Positions 43,292 to 53,342 of a stretch of 57,814 bases of DNA are shown here, in pieces; position 1 is the first letter of the stretch; each line of letters begins with the position of its first letter. A model generated the notes under the pieces. It saw only the letters and a program-made list of their open reading frames with translations, made no database searches and was not told where the DNA came from. The position numbers were made by a program, and so were the translations under genes. This DNA is from Ignavibacterium sp. GTDB lineage: Bacteria; Zixibacteria; MSB-5A5; GN15; PGXB01. The stretch spans positions 1 through 57,814 of the forward strand of contig DYGG01000018.1 of NCBI GenBank assembly GCA_020724775.1, written 5' to 3'.

Positions 43292-46200
43292 TTACGGTCC
43301 GCAAACCGGAGCCGGTCCGCCCTTGAAGCGGTAAGCAATGATAAATGTAGCATCAAGAATGTTGATGGTACCGTTACCATTGGCGTCAGCCTCCTGCAAG
43401 CATCCCGGAGCCGGGCCACCCTTGAAGCGATAAGCAATGATGTAAGTCGCGTCAAGAATGTTCACGGTGCCGTTGTTGTTGGCATCGCCAGGCAGGTTGC
43501 AGCAGTTGCCGCTGATGGTAATCTGAATGGTCTCTTCATCCCATCCTTTGCCATCAGTGACATAGAAGGTGACATTGTAGGTTCCGACAACCGGGGTCGG
43601 CCAGTTGAAAGTCCTGGTGCCAGCCGTAAAGGTAGCGCCGGCAGGAACGCCCAACGCCGAGTAGGTCAGAACGTCATTCTCAATATCGGTGGCCGGACCA
43701 ATCGTAAAGTTCAGAGCCGCGGTGGTAGTCCCGCTCTTGTTGCCGATAGCCGGCAGAACCGGCGGCCAGTTGATATACTTGGGAGCCGGGAAGGAAATGG
43801 CATGGCCCGCGAAGTTGAAGATGCTCGGACGAGCCGCAATCCAGGCTTTCGCTTTATCAATGGTCGCCTGCAGACCGGCGGCGCCGCCGTTATACTCGGT
43901 CGCCAAGATCTTGACAAATACCAGAGTATCGTTCGCGCCCAGGTCTCTCTGCGGGGTATAGAGGGCACACATATTCAGGTCAACATAGACAGACTCGGGG
44001 TCTGCTATGTTCGGAGTCCAGTTCTCATAGCCGGAGAAAGTCCGCAGTTTGTTGTACAGAATACCGGGCTTGAAGGAACCGGTTCCATCCTGCCAGTACG
44101 GGTTGTGGCCCGTGAAGATACCACGAACGTTGTCGAAATCATCGCCAACGCCGGTGTAAGGCTTCTTGTAACCGTCAACATAAGCGAAACCGCCCATACG
44201 CATATCCTGGTCAACGCAGTTGTTGGTCAGAAGAGCCTGCGCCGTGTCGTCATGGACTTCTTCGCCGAAGCAGTACATCAACTGACGGCTGAAGTCGAAA
44301 CCGGAACTGTTGTCAACAGCAGTATCAGAGGGGACATCCCAGTCCATCATCTCACCGACCATAACGCCGGTGATGGTGGCGCCGGTACGGTTGAAGTAAC
44401 GGACCGCCTGAATGATGAAGGACGCGGAATCGGCATGTTTGGATGCCCAGTACTGCGACTGCGCACCAATAGCGGAATCCTTGGAATAGTAGGTTCCGGT
44501 ATAACCCCAGGAATAATCCGGATAGGTCGTGGAATCGACCACAATCACGGTCTCCACCGGACGCCATCCGTCGCCACCGAGCCAGTCGGCATCCCACATG
44601 TAGGAATTAAGGACAGTATCGGTGCCTTTCAGGCGAATAATATACGGGGAGGCATCATAGAGATAAATCTTGGCGTTGGCATTGGCGCCGGTGATGTTGT
44701 TGGAGGTGTCGCAATCATTGAAGAAGTTCATGCACCAGCCATCTTCACCGCCGCGGCCCATGTTACCGGCATTGTTGAAATAGACTCTCTTATTGGCGGT
44801 GCGAATCTCCGCCCATTTCGGACGGGAGAGTTCGGAAGCGACAATAAGATGAATCCGCATCGTGTCGGGGCTGCCGAAGAAGTTACCGGCAAAGATGAGC
44901 AAGCCTTCAAAAGCATGCGGGCCGGTATTGATGGCGCCACCCTTGTTCAACTGCACCGTCATATTATGGAAGTTATTCGGGAGCAGGTGAGAAACGGTGG
45001 TCGGAGTGTTGGTCACGCCAAGCCAGTCGAAATTGGTCCCGGTCAGTTTCACCGCCGTGACGCTGGAGATGGTCATGGAGGCGTTACCGACGTTCTCAAC
45101 CTTCACGACGGTGTCTTTCTGGACACCAGGGAGAGTAAAGGTCGGGTCGTCAACATCGCTGGGCGAAAGAGCCAAAACCGGGTTCGGAACCGGGTTCACG
45201 CAGGGGACTCGGAACCAGCGCATCGGGTTTACAGTCCAGACTCCGGCATCCTGCACGGCACCGCCAGGATATCTGTCATTAACATAGAAGACATCCATAT
45301 ACTTATTGCCGGCATAGGAGCCAGAGGGGTCAACGATGGTCACACCGGTAAAGTTGCCGGTGGTTGTCATACCGAAGCGGGAAATCGAGGGCCACATATC
45401 AGACTCGCAACGAGGAGCCAATCCAATGGTGTCGCAACGAGGAGTATAGGTATTGGTCAGGTTGCGGGCGATATCCCAGTTCAAACCGCTGTTGTCGGAA
45501 ACGGAAATATAAAGTTCGCCGTTTGCCGTTCCGCTGGAGTTATTAGCCGTCCAGTTGGAAATATGGCAGTCGTCATCGATGCCGTTTCTAATGTCATTGA
45601 ACTGGACAAACATGGCATAAAACTTACCATCGCACTCCGACAACTGCATCTTCACGATCGACATTTCATTCCAGGCGCCGCCGTAGCAGCCGTCTTCCGG
45701 AAGATCCCAGTTGGCATCCTTAACGGTACTGATAAGGTTCGGATACTGCTCGGTCCAGTGGAAGAGACGGCAGCCGAAGAAATGCTGGAAGAGGCCATTG
45801 GCCGCTTCACGGGCATTCCAGATGACATGGAGATAATTGTCGGTGCCCATGAGAGCGGAGACGTCCGTGTGCGCCAGCCAGCCGGTGGTAGTAGTATCAA
45901 ACTTGGATATGTTGATAGTATTTCCCCAAGTGGCACCGGCGTCGTTGGAAATCTTGCAGAAGACGTCGTTGGCTCTCTGTCCCATATCGCGCCAGAGAGT
46001 GTCGCCGGGAACTATCGGATAGCCGCCAAACCAGACGAGAGCAACCTTTCCGGTGGTCCGGGAAGCGGTCACCGTCTGGGCGATATCCTGAACACCGCCG
46101 ATGAAGAGCGGCGGATAGTCCCATTCGCCGGCTTCGAAACTGCCAACGCGACGGAAATACATGATATTCTGCACGGCGCCCGCGGCGTCTTTTGACTGCT

Positions 46201-46954
46201 GGGCGAAAACGTGCGTAATAGTGTCATTGTTATAAATCTGGAACTCAATATAGGGCCAGATATACTCGTAATCGCCCATGGCGTCGAATACATACTGAGC
46301 CACTGAGTCCGGAACGCGATAGCGATAAGCGCCGAAGAAGCAGGAGGCGATGTCATAGTCGAACCAGACCGTCGCCTGGAACGGCGGAGTCTCGCCCTGG
46401 TCATGGTGATTACCGATAACCGCCCGGCCATCCGGTGCTACATCAAGACAGTAATAACCGGAATAGTTGTTACCGGAACCGAGACGGGGGTGCACATCGC
46501 AACCGCCGCCTGCTGAGGCGCCGAAATGGATAAATGTTCCCGGAGTCTGGGTACCGTCCCAAACTTCATATCCACCGCCGCGGTCGCCACCAATTATCGT
46601 ATTGACCTGTTTCATCCAGAGGAAGTGAACCATCTGGGGACCGCGCCAGTCAACGTGACGGCCCATACGACCATTATGCTGATAGTCATAGGTCGTGGTG
46701 CCGATCTGGAGACCGGGAGAGGCTGACGGAATCTGGTCAAAACCGAGAGACTGTCCCACGTCTTTGGTAACGGTCGCGCCAAAGACACGCTCGCCACCGA
46801 CCAGTGCGGCCGGCGGGACTTTGTCTATCGGCTTAACGTTCAAATGACGGAGATATTCTCTTTCAGCTCTCTTATCGGCGGCGAAGGATGAACCGGCCAG
46901 AAAAGCAACAATTAACAAGGAGATAAGAAAGATCGCCGATAATTTCCTTGTCAT
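43292..46954 (-). CDS. Large secreted dockerin protein
   Basis: A 1220-residue exported protein. ATG 46954 follows AAAGGAGCACAG and starts a signal peptide (IFLISLLIVAFLAGSSFAA). The N-terminal roughly 560 residues contain sialidase/BNR-like propeller strands (VWDGTQTPGTFIHFGASAGG, KISNDAGATWGNTINISKF, ISVSDNSGLNWDIARNL). A choice-of-anchor/ASPM-type Ig segment follows (TLPGVQKDTVVKVENVG), then a roughly 380-residue unrecognised region, one putative-Ig (He_PIG-like) domain (LPAIGNKSGTTTAALNFTIG) and a C-terminal two-repeat dockerin ([37 protein letters not shown]). No catalytic residues are recognised. Probably a structural or binding component of the extracellular complex. Confidence 0.85.
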   Translation of the reverse strand: MTRKLSAIFLISLLIVAFLAGSSFAADKRAEREYLRHLNVKPIDKVPPAALVGGERVFGATVTKDVGQSLGFDQIPSASPGLQIGTTTYDYQHNGRMGRHVDWRGPQMVHFLWMKQVNTIIGGDRGGGYEVWDGTQTPGTFIHFGASAGGGCDVHPRLGSGNNYSGYYCLDVAPDGRAVIGNHHDQGETPPFQATVWFDYDIASCFFGAYRYRVPDSVAQYVFDAMGDYEYIWPYIEFQIYNNDTITHVFAQQSKDAAGAVQNIMYFRRVGSFEAGEWDYPPLFIGGVQDIAQTVTASRTTGKVALVWFGGYPIVPGDTLWRDMGQRANDVFCKISNDAGATWGNTINISKFDTTTTGWLAHTDVSALMGTDNYLHVIWNAREAANGLFQHFFGCRLFHWTEQYPNLISTVKDANWDLPEDGCYGGAWNEMSIVKMQLSECDGKFYAMFVQFNDIRNGIDDDCHISNWTANNSSGTANGELYISVSDNSGLNWDIARNLTNTYTPRCDTIGLAPRCESDMWPSISRFGMTTTGNFTGVTIVDPSGSYAGNKYMDVFYVNDRYPGGAVQDAGVWTVNPMRWFRVPCVNPVPNPVLALSPSDVDDPTFTLPGVQKDTVVKVENVGNASMTISSVTAVKLTGTNFDWLGVTNTPTTVSHLLPNNFHNMTVQLNKGGAINTGPHAFEGLLIFAGNFFGSPDTMRIHLIVASELSRPKWAEIRTANKRVYFNNAGNMGRGGEDGWCMNFFNDCDTSNNITGANANAKIYLYDASPYIIRLKGTDTVLNSYMWDADWLGGDGWRPVETVIVVDSTTYPDYSWGYTGTYYSKDSAIGAQSQYWASKHADSASFIIQAVRYFNRTGATITGVMVGEMMDWDVPSDTAVDNSSGFDFSRQLMYCFGEEVHDDTAQALLTNNCVDQDMRMGGFAYVDGYKKPYTGVGDDFDNVRGIFTGHNPYWQDGTGSFKPGILYNKLRTFSGYENWTPNIADPESVYVDLNMCALYTPQRDLGANDTLVFVKILATEYNGGAAGLQATIDKAKAWIAARPSIFNFAGHAISFPAPKYINWPPVLPAIGNKSGTTTAALNFTIGPATDIENDVLTYSALGVPAGATFTAGTRTFNWPTPVVGTYNVTFYVTDGKGWDEETIQITISGNCCNLPGDANNNGTVNILDATYIIAYRFKGGPAPGCLQEADANGNGTINILDATFIIAYRFKGGPAPVCGP

Positions 46955-47056
46955 TTCTGTGCTCCTTTCAAAAAGATTAAAAGTTCCCAACTTATTCCCT
47001 AAATCTATTCCCATGGTCGATTTTGAACAAATTTAGGTCTTTTCAAAAAAGTCATT

Positions 47057-47097
47057 CAGTTTCGTCGACTCGAAACTGCCAGACAATGTTGCGTCTG
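47057..47097 (-). promoter_or_regulatory. Twin hairpins in a long 5' leader
   Basis: On the minus strand, a stem CAGAC/GTCTG (47097-47080) is followed directly by a perfect 8-bp stem CAGTTTCG/CGAAACTG (47078-47057), and 10 nt later by a TTTTTT run (about 47050-47045). This lies about 100 nt upstream of the ATG of the dockerin gene. The second hairpin plus U-run looks like an attenuator or the terminator of a short leader RNA. No known riboswitch class was recognised. Confidence 0.4.
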
Positions 47098-47476
47098 TCA
47101 CCTCCCTTCCAAACACCTTATCACGGTCATAGGCATAAGGGACAAAAGTTTGAAACTACAAACGACCTATTCGTTTACAATTCGAGGCGTTATTCACGCC
47201 GATGCTGAAGTAATTTAGTCAATGGTATTACTACACAAGCGAAAGCCAAAGATTCGGCTTTGAAACATCCTACCCAACAAAGCAATTGCCGAACTTATTC
47301 AGCAAGCGAGTTAAAGAAGTAAGACCTTTGGAAGGTCAAATTTTCCCTATTATCCAAAAACTCAGTAGCGTCTTAATAATAAAAATCAAGAGGCGGTTTG
47401 TCAAGCCTTTTTGGCGGTTGCGCAGAAAAAAATTCTGAATGGAAGTTGCGAGATTGCAGCAGGTTATAAAAAAAGA

Positions 47477-47494
47477 GCCTCGCCGGAGCGAGGC
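47477..47494 (-). terminator. Rho-independent terminator
   Basis: Stem GCCTCGC (47477-47483) / GCGAGGC (47488-47494), loop CGGA; on the minus strand it is followed by CTCTTTTTTTATAA. It is 23 nt past the stop of the 1936-residue gene and closes the surface-protein operon. Confidence 0.9.
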
Positions 47495-47516
47495 CCTTTA
47501 TCACCGAGAGATATGG

Positions 47517-50500
47517 TTATCTTTCAGGCGGGGGTGGACCCTGCTTGTAGAAGTAATTCAGAAGATAAGTAGGGTCGCGGATGTCGATATTGCCGTCAAA
47601 GTTGATATCGGCCGCTTCAATTGATGCCGGGGGACGGCCTCCCTTGTACAAGTAGTTGAACAGAAACACCATATCGGAGAGGTCGAGGAGATTGTCCGAA
47701 TTGGCGTCGCCCCGCAAAAATTCCACGACAGTGTAGGTAGTGATGGTCGTGTCGGCCAGTCCCAGCGGGTCGGTGACGATAAAGGTCACCTGATAACTGT
47801 TGCCGACTTCAGACGGCGGCGCCACAATCTGGTACGTTGCCGACCCGTTGCCGGAATCAGTGAAGGTGGCAAAGGAGAGAATCGGGCTGGCAGTTATTAC
47901 TAACGTACTTAGGTCAGGGTCAACCGCCCGCAGAAGCGAGGAATGGAACTGGTTGACAATAACCGGTTGAGTGCTGGGAGGGACAGTAGTAAAATATGGG
48001 GTCTGGTTGCCGGCCTCTATAACGGTAATATTAACCAGTTCGGTATCGGCTCTGGAGCCGTCGCTGGCAACAAATCCGACTTGATATACCCCGGCCTGAG
48101 CAAAACTCGGCGTGAAATTGAAGGTCTTGACATCAGGCGCCGCGCCAGAGAAAGTGGCATTAGCCGGCAGATTGTAAGCCGAGAGGGTTGGACGGGTGCC
48201 GTCACCGTCCGAGGCGCTCACGATAAAGGTGAGGTTATTTCCTTCAATTACGGAGCGGTCCCCGATAGGAATGATGACCGGAGGCTGGTTGCCATTATAA
48301 ACTAAGAACTGAGTTGGCGGAGTAACTGCCAGAGAATATTCGACGGCAGTTGGGAACCTTGAATCCCAGACTATCCACTGAACATTATAGAAATTGGGAT
48401 TGAGATTACCCTGAGTATAATCTGGAATGAATCGGCAAGTAAACCATAAGGTATCGGCAGTAGTGTAACTGCTGGTATCCATATTAGGTACCAGTTGATA
48501 AGTGGGAGTGTTCAAACGCACAAGTGGAGTTGTTCTGTCGGGGTCAACAGCAATAAATCTGAATATCAGAGTATCCCCTTCTATTCCTGAGAGGTCGTTA
48601 CCTGCAACAGTCCTAAATATTGGCGCCAGATTAGTATCCCTCACCACAATATTGACGAAGTGTGAATCGTAGAGAGCAGGATTAATGGCGTCACGGGCAA
48701 AGAAGAGAACCTGATAGTTTCCAGCGTCGAAATTGTCAGTCTGCCAACTGAATACCCCCGAGCCGTTGTTGTTGTCGGTGAAAGTGGCGCCGGTGGGAAG
48801 ACCGGTGGCGCTGAGGTCAGGGGTATCGAGGTCCGGGTCGGTGGCATTGATGGTAAAGGTCAAGAGTCGCATCTCGGTGGTAGCGGTATCAGTAAATGCA
48901 GTCGTGATAACCGGCGGCTGATTGCCGGCTTCTTCCACAATCAGAGTCACGTTAATCGAATCGAGATAGACGCCGTCAGAGGCGATAATCAGGACAATAT
49001 ATGTTCCAGCCTGGACAAAGGAGGGGTTGAAAGTCAAGGTACCGGTGCCATCGCCGTTGTCGGCAAAGGTGGCGTTGGTCGGGAGGTCCTGCGCGGATAA
49101 GGTAATACCGATCTGGTCCGGGTCGCTGGCGGTCACGGTGGTTACCAGAGTCTGCCCTTCGGTTACAGTCTGGGGCGGAACCGGGTCAATAACCGGCGGC
49201 TGATTGCCGGCGTCGGCAACCTGTATGATTACCGGCTGGCTACGGGTGGCATCAATACCGTCATAGGCTTCAAACCTGACCTGGTGTAACCCGGCCTGGA
49301 CGTAGTTGGGCATGAAGGTAAAGAGACCGCTGCCGTTGCCGCTGTCCACGAAACTGGAGTTGGGCGGCGCGACCACAGTTCTGAGGATGACCGGTTGCCC
49401 ATCCGGGTCAGCCGCCCGAATGAGCATTTCGAGAGTGTCCCCTTCGACCGTGATGCCGTATTGCGGGAGCAGGGTAAAGACCGGGGAAATATTCTGCGCT
49501 ACGACGGTAATCGGGACATCGCGGAATCCGGCCAGCGGAGGAACGCCCTGGTCGGTGGCGATGAAGCGGACGGTGTAAGCGCCGGGCTGGGTGTTGTCCG
49601 GAGTGAAAGAGAAAGTGCCGGTGCTGTTGCCGTTATCGACAAAGGAGGCATTTGCCGGAAGCCCTGTGGCCGACATAAAGATGCGTGCGTTCGGGTTGGG
49701 GGCGGTCAAATCACGCGCCACCACCGTAAAGGTAAGGGTTCGTCCGACGCGGATGCCGAAAGGTCCTACGGAATCTATGGCCGGGGGCTGGTTGACTTCG
49801 ATAATGGTCAGGGTCATGGTGTCGGACGCGGTCAGGCGCGGGAGTCCGTTGTCGCTGGCAAAGAACCTGATATCGTGAATGCCGGCATCAAAGAAATCAG
49901 AGACAAAGGTGAAGACGGCGACGCCGTTGCCGCTATCGACAAAGTTGTAACCGGTCAACGAGGTGGAGACGCTGAACGAAATAGGGGTTGCCTCCGGGTC
50001 GGTGGCAGTGACGACTACTTCAAAGGTATTCCCTTCGTAGATGGAAGTATTGCTGACCGGACTTATGGTCGGCGGCTGGTTCCCCGGTTCCGTAACGGTA
50101 ATGGTCACCTGCTCGGAGTCAGCCAAGGTGCCATCAGATGCTATGAAGAGGACCAGATAGATACCGGCCTGAGTGAAATCGGGGCTGAAATTAAAGGTGC
50201 CGGTGCCATTGAGATTGTCGATGAAAGTGGCGTTGAGCGGCAGATTTTCGGCGGTCAGAGCCGGCGTGGTGCCGTCGAGGTCGGAAGCGTTGACGCCAAA
50301 ACTGAGCACGGCTCCTTCAGCAATCGTGCGCGGTCCGATAGCGGCAAGAACCGGCGGCTGGTTGCCGGCATCTGTCACGGTAATCGTAACCAGTTCGGAG
50401 TCGGAGTCGATGCCGTCGGAGGCATAAAAATTGATGTTGTAGATGCCGCTCTGGGTGAAAGTCGGCGTCCAGTTGAAAGTGCCGGTGCCGTTCCCGTTAT

Positions 50501-53327
50501 TGGTAAAAGTGGCGCCGGTCGGGAGTGCCGATGTGGTCAATAGAGGAATGACGTTATCGGCATCAGTAGCCGTGACCACAAAATTAAGGTTGAGATTTTC
50601 GGTGGTGGAGCGAGGTCCAATGGTCGCCAGCACCGGCGGCTGGTTGATATTGACCACAGTTATAGAGACGAGCTCGGAATCTACAAGGATTCCGTCAAAT
50701 GCCTTGAAAGTAACAAGGTAAACTCCGGCCTGGGTGTAATCGGGATTGAAGTTGAAGAGACCGGTGCCGTCGAGATTATCGGTAAAGGTGGCATTGGGCG
50801 GCGTGCCGGTAGCAGAGAGAGTCGGAACGGGGCCGTCCAGGTCAAAGCCGGAAATAGTGAAATTCAGATTAGCCGCTTCATTGACTGTCTGAGGTCCGAT
50901 AGGATTAAGCACCGGAGCCTGATTGCCGGATTCATTGACGGTAATTGAAACGATTTCGGAATCTATTTCGACGCCGTCAGAGGCATAGAAAGTTACGGTG
51001 TATAAACCGGACTGGGTGAAATCAGGAGTCCAGTCAAAAGTTCCAGTGCCGTTGCCGTTATCGACAAAGGTAGCACCGGTCGGCAGGGCGGAAGTAGATA
51101 GCACCGGGATGGTGATATCGGGGTCAGTGGCGCTGACTGCGAAATTGAGATTGGCTCCTTCGGTAGTGGAGCGCGGCCCGATTGCCGCCAGCACCGGTGG
51201 ACGGTTGACATTGGTCACAGTTATACTGACAATTTCGGAATCAGCCAGGGCGCCATCGGAGGCGATGAAGGTTACCTGATAGATTCCGGCCTGAGTGAAA
51301 TCGGGATTGAAGTTGAAAGTGCCGGTGCCGTTGCCGTTATCAGTGAAAGTGGCATTGGCCGGGGTATTGACAGCCGAGAGCGCCGGGACAGTCAGGTCGG
51401 CGTCGGTAGCGCTGATATTGAAATTCAGATTCGCACCTTCGGCAACAGTCCGGGGACCGATAGCCGCCAGCACCGGGGCCTGATTGCCGGCATCATTGAC
51501 CGTTATGGTCACCCGTTCCGAATCAGTATCGACTCCGTCGGAGGCGTAGAAGGTAATATTGTAAATACCGCTCTGGGTGAAATCGGGGGTCCAGTTGAAC
51601 GTTCCGGTGCCGGTGCCGTTGTCGGTGAAGGTGGCTCCGGTCGGCAGCGGTGTCGAAGTGGTCAGCGTCGGCGTAACGCCATCGGCATCGGTGGCGGAGA
51701 CATTGAAATTGAGATTGGTATTCTCATTGACCAGCCGCGATCCGATAGCCGCCAGCACCGGCGGCTGATTGACATTATTGACGGTGATGACCACCTGCTC
51801 GGAATCGGTATCGACTCCATCCGAGGCATAGAAAGTGACATTATATGTGTTGGCTTGAGTGAAGGTCGGAGTCCAGTTGAATGTACCGCTGTTGTTGCCG
51901 TTATCGGTGAAAGTAGCGCCTGTCGGCAGCGGACTGGATGTCGTAAGAGTGAGAGCAACGCCGTCGGCGTCGGTAGCAGTCACAGTGAAATTCAGATTGA
52001 CGCCTTCGTTGACCGAGCGGGGACCGATAGTCGCCATTACCGGCAGTTGATTGACGTTGTTAACGGTAATAACCACCTGCTCGGAGTCGGTATCGATACC
52101 ATCGGTGGCGTAGAAGGTGATATTGTAAATTGCCGCCTGCGTGAATGTCGGTGTCCAGTTGAAAGTGCCGGTGTTGTTGCCGTTGTCGGTGAAGGCGGCG
52201 CCGGCGGGACGGGCGGAAGTGGAGAGTGTCAAAGTGGTGCCGTCGGCATCGGTAGCGGTCACAGTGAAACTCAGATTGACGCCTTCATTGACCGAGCGGG
52301 GACCGATAGTCGCCAGCACCGGGGCGGCATTAGCGATATAAGTGAACGCCCCGACCAGCGCATTGGAAGCCAGAGCGGAGGCGGTATTGGTGACGGTCAC
52401 GTTGACGGTGCCGGTTCCGGCCGGGGTGGTTGCTGTCAGACGGTACGGGGAAACATAGGTTCCGGCGACAGGAGTGCTGCCGAAGGTTACTGTGGTTCCG
52501 CCCGGGTCAAACCCGGAACCGTTTATGGTGACAAGCGTGCCGCCGGTGTTGACACCGGAGGTCGGATTGATTGATGCCAGGGTCGGCGCCAGGACATTGG
52601 TGGCACTCACTGTCAGGATTGACGAATGCGGTCCCAGAATCCCGGAGCCATTCTGGGCGATAATGAGATATTCGTATGACGATACGCCGTCACTGGTGGC
52701 ATCGACAAAGAAACTGTCGATAACGCCAGGATTCGCCAGTGAGCCGGTCGGGTCATCGATTCTGAAAAAAGACCCGCCCGAGGTTGCAATCCTTCGGTAG
52801 ATGTGATAGGTCAGTCCGGCGACCCTATTCCAGCGCAAAAGTATTCGTGAACTGGAAAGGGCGAAGCCGTTCAGTCCGCCGGGGGCGGCGGGCCATGACA
52901 CCGGCGCCAGAACTATATCTTCCTGCTGGAAAGAATTGTTGGGAATGGTCTTGGACAACACAAACCCTTCGCCGTTGGCGATATTATAGAAATGGTAATC
53001 GTACGGGTTTCCGGGCGCTTCGGTCAGATAATTCTGAAAATCATCAAACCAGAATCCGGCGTCGTATCCGGCGCCGGTGCTGGTTTCGACGCGCAGTTCT
53101 TCATCGGTATTATCCAGATATCCGTAGAAACTGATCTCGCCGTTGGCGGGAGTACTGGCATTGGAATTAGTAACCGTGCCGAAGATAGATCCCTGAGCAA
53201 AAGCGGATGTAGCGCTCAGCATTATTCCTGCCGCCAGTAAGGCCGTGACTAACGGCCATTTTATATGGCGTTTATTCCTACGCACTTTGCAACCTCCGTC
53301 TATATCAATATTTCTTTTTGTCGTCAT
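47517..53327 (-). CDS. Giant secreted Ig/cadherin-like repeat protein with dockerin
   Basis: A 1936-residue exported protein. Signal region about 24-45 (PLVTALLAAGIMLSATSAFA), with a long basic n-region before it. Next come a fibronectin-III-like segment, an IPT/TIG domain (INPTSGVNTGGTLVTINGSG) and 16 tandem putative-Ig (He_PIG/cadherin-like) repeats of about 90-95 residues, each beginning like NQPPVLAAIGPRSVNEG and containing GTFNWTPDFTQ and YNITFYASDG. It ends in a dockerin (RGDANSDNLLDLSDMVFLF, ADINFDGNIDIRDPTYLL). Such rods extend from the surface or bridge cells. Start ATG at 53327 with GGAAGGAAC. The stop of the upstream giant gene is only 15 nt away, so they are co-transcribed; a terminator follows. 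Confidence 0.92.
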   Translation of the reverse strand: MTTKRNIDIDGGCKVRRNKRHIKWPLVTALLAAGIMLSATSAFAQGSIFGTVTNSNASTPANGEISFYGYLDNTDEELRVETSTGAGYDAGFWFDDFQNYLTEAPGNPYDYHFYNIANGEGFVLSKTIPNNSFQQEDIVLAPVSWPAAPGGLNGFALSSSRILLRWNRVAGLTYHIYRRIATSGGSFFRIDDPTGSLANPGVIDSFFVDATSDGVSSYEYLIIAQNGSGILGPHSSILTVSATNVLAPTLASINPTSGVNTGGTLVTINGSGFDPGGTTVTFGSTPVAGTYVSPYRLTATTPAGTGTVNVTVTNTASALASNALVGAFTYIANAAPVLATIGPRSVNEGVNLSFTVTATDADGTTLTLSTSARPAGAAFTDNGNNTGTFNWTPTFTQAAIYNITFYATDGIDTDSEQVVITVNNVNQLPVMATIGPRSVNEGVNLNFTVTATDADGVALTLTTSSPLPTGATFTDNGNNSGTFNWTPTFTQANTYNVTFYASDGVDTDSEQVVITVNNVNQPPVLAAIGSRLVNENTNLNFNVSATDADGVTPTLTTSTPLPTGATFTDNGTGTGTFNWTPDFTQSGIYNITFYASDGVDTDSERVTITVNDAGNQAPVLAAIGPRTVAEGANLNFNISATDADLTVPALSAVNTPANATFTDNGNGTGTFNFNPDFTQAGIYQVTFIASDGALADSEIVSITVTNVNRPPVLAAIGPRSTTEGANLNFAVSATDPDITIPVLSTSALPTGATFVDNGNGTGTFDWTPDFTQSGLYTVTFYASDGVEIDSEIVSITVNESGNQAPVLNPIGPQTVNEAANLNFTISGFDLDGPVPTLSATGTPPNATFTDNLDGTGLFNFNPDYTQAGVYLVTFKAFDGILVDSELVSITVVNINQPPVLATIGPRSTTENLNLNFVVTATDADNVIPLLTTSALPTGATFTNNGNGTGTFNWTPTFTQSGIYNINFYASDGIDSDSELVTITVTDAGNQPPVLAAIGPRTIAEGAVLSFGVNASDLDGTTPALTAENLPLNATFIDNLNGTGTFNFSPDFTQAGIYLVLFIASDGTLADSEQVTITVTEPGNQPPTISPVSNTSIYEGNTFEVVVTATDPEATPISFSVSTSLTGYNFVDSGNGVAVFTFVSDFFDAGIHDIRFFASDNGLPRLTASDTMTLTIIEVNQPPAIDSVGPFGIRVGRTLTFTVVARDLTAPNPNARIFMSATGLPANASFVDNGNSTGTFSFTPDNTQPGAYTVRFIATDQGVPPLAGFRDVPITVVAQNISPVFTLLPQYGITVEGDTLEMLIRAADPDGQPVILRTVVAPPNSSFVDSGNGSGLFTFMPNYVQAGLHQVRFEAYDGIDATRSQPVIIQVADAGNQPPVIDPVPPQTVTEGQTLVTTVTASDPDQIGITLSAQDLPTNATFADNGDGTGTLTFNPSFVQAGTYIVLIIASDGVYLDSINVTLIVEEAGNQPPVITTAFTDTATTEMRLLTFTINATDPDLDTPDLSATGLPTGATFTDNNNGSGVFSWQTDNFDAGNYQVLFFARDAINPALYDSHFVNIVVRDTNLAPIFRTVAGNDLSGIEGDTLIFRFIAVDPDRTTPLVRLNTPTYQLVPNMDTSSYTTADTLWFTCRFIPDYTQGNLNPNFYNVQWIVWDSRFPTAVEYSLAVTPPTQFLVYNGNQPPVIIPIGDRSVIEGNNLTFIVSASDGDGTRPTLSAYNLPANATFSGAAPDVKTFNFTPSFAQAGVYQVGFVASDGSRADTELVNITVIEAGNQTPYFTTVPPSTQPVIVNQFHSSLLRAVDPDLSTLVITASPILSFATFTDSGNGSATYQIVAPPSEVGNSYQVTFIVTDPLGLADTTITTYTVVEFLRGDANSDNLLDLSDMVFLFNYLYKGGRPPASIEAADINFDGNIDIRDPTYLLNYFYKQGPPPPER
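47960..52340 (-). repeat. 16 coding tandem repeats (Ig/cadherin-like)
   Basis: DNA-level tandem repetition of roughly 280 bp caused by the 16 domain repeats of the 1936-residue protein. Repeats 1-8, the amino-terminal ones at the high-coordinate end, are most alike (GPRSVNEG-type openings), and repeats 9-16 diverge. This suggests recent expansion of the N-terminal half. Boundaries are approximate. Confidence 0.85.
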
Positions 53328-53342
53328 AATACCGTTCCTTCC

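Larger units (their letters stand above)
46955..47516. other. Intergenic leader/promoter region
   Basis: About 560 bp. The left part is the probable 5' leader of the dockerin gene with two hairpins (listed at 47057-47097). The right end has the terminator of the upstream 1936-residue gene (47477-47494). In between (47100-47470) no gene is supported; the sequence is AT-rich. Confidence 0.5.

Noticed and set aside
43802-46195. 797-codon plus-strand open frame
   Set aside because: It is antisense to the well-supported dockerin protein gene, has no ribosome binding site, and its translation shows no domain; it arises from codon bias of the true gene.
47057-47097. c-di-GMP-I riboswitch
   Set aside because: Two hairpins are present, but the conserved core nucleotides and tetraloop/receptor of that class are not seen.
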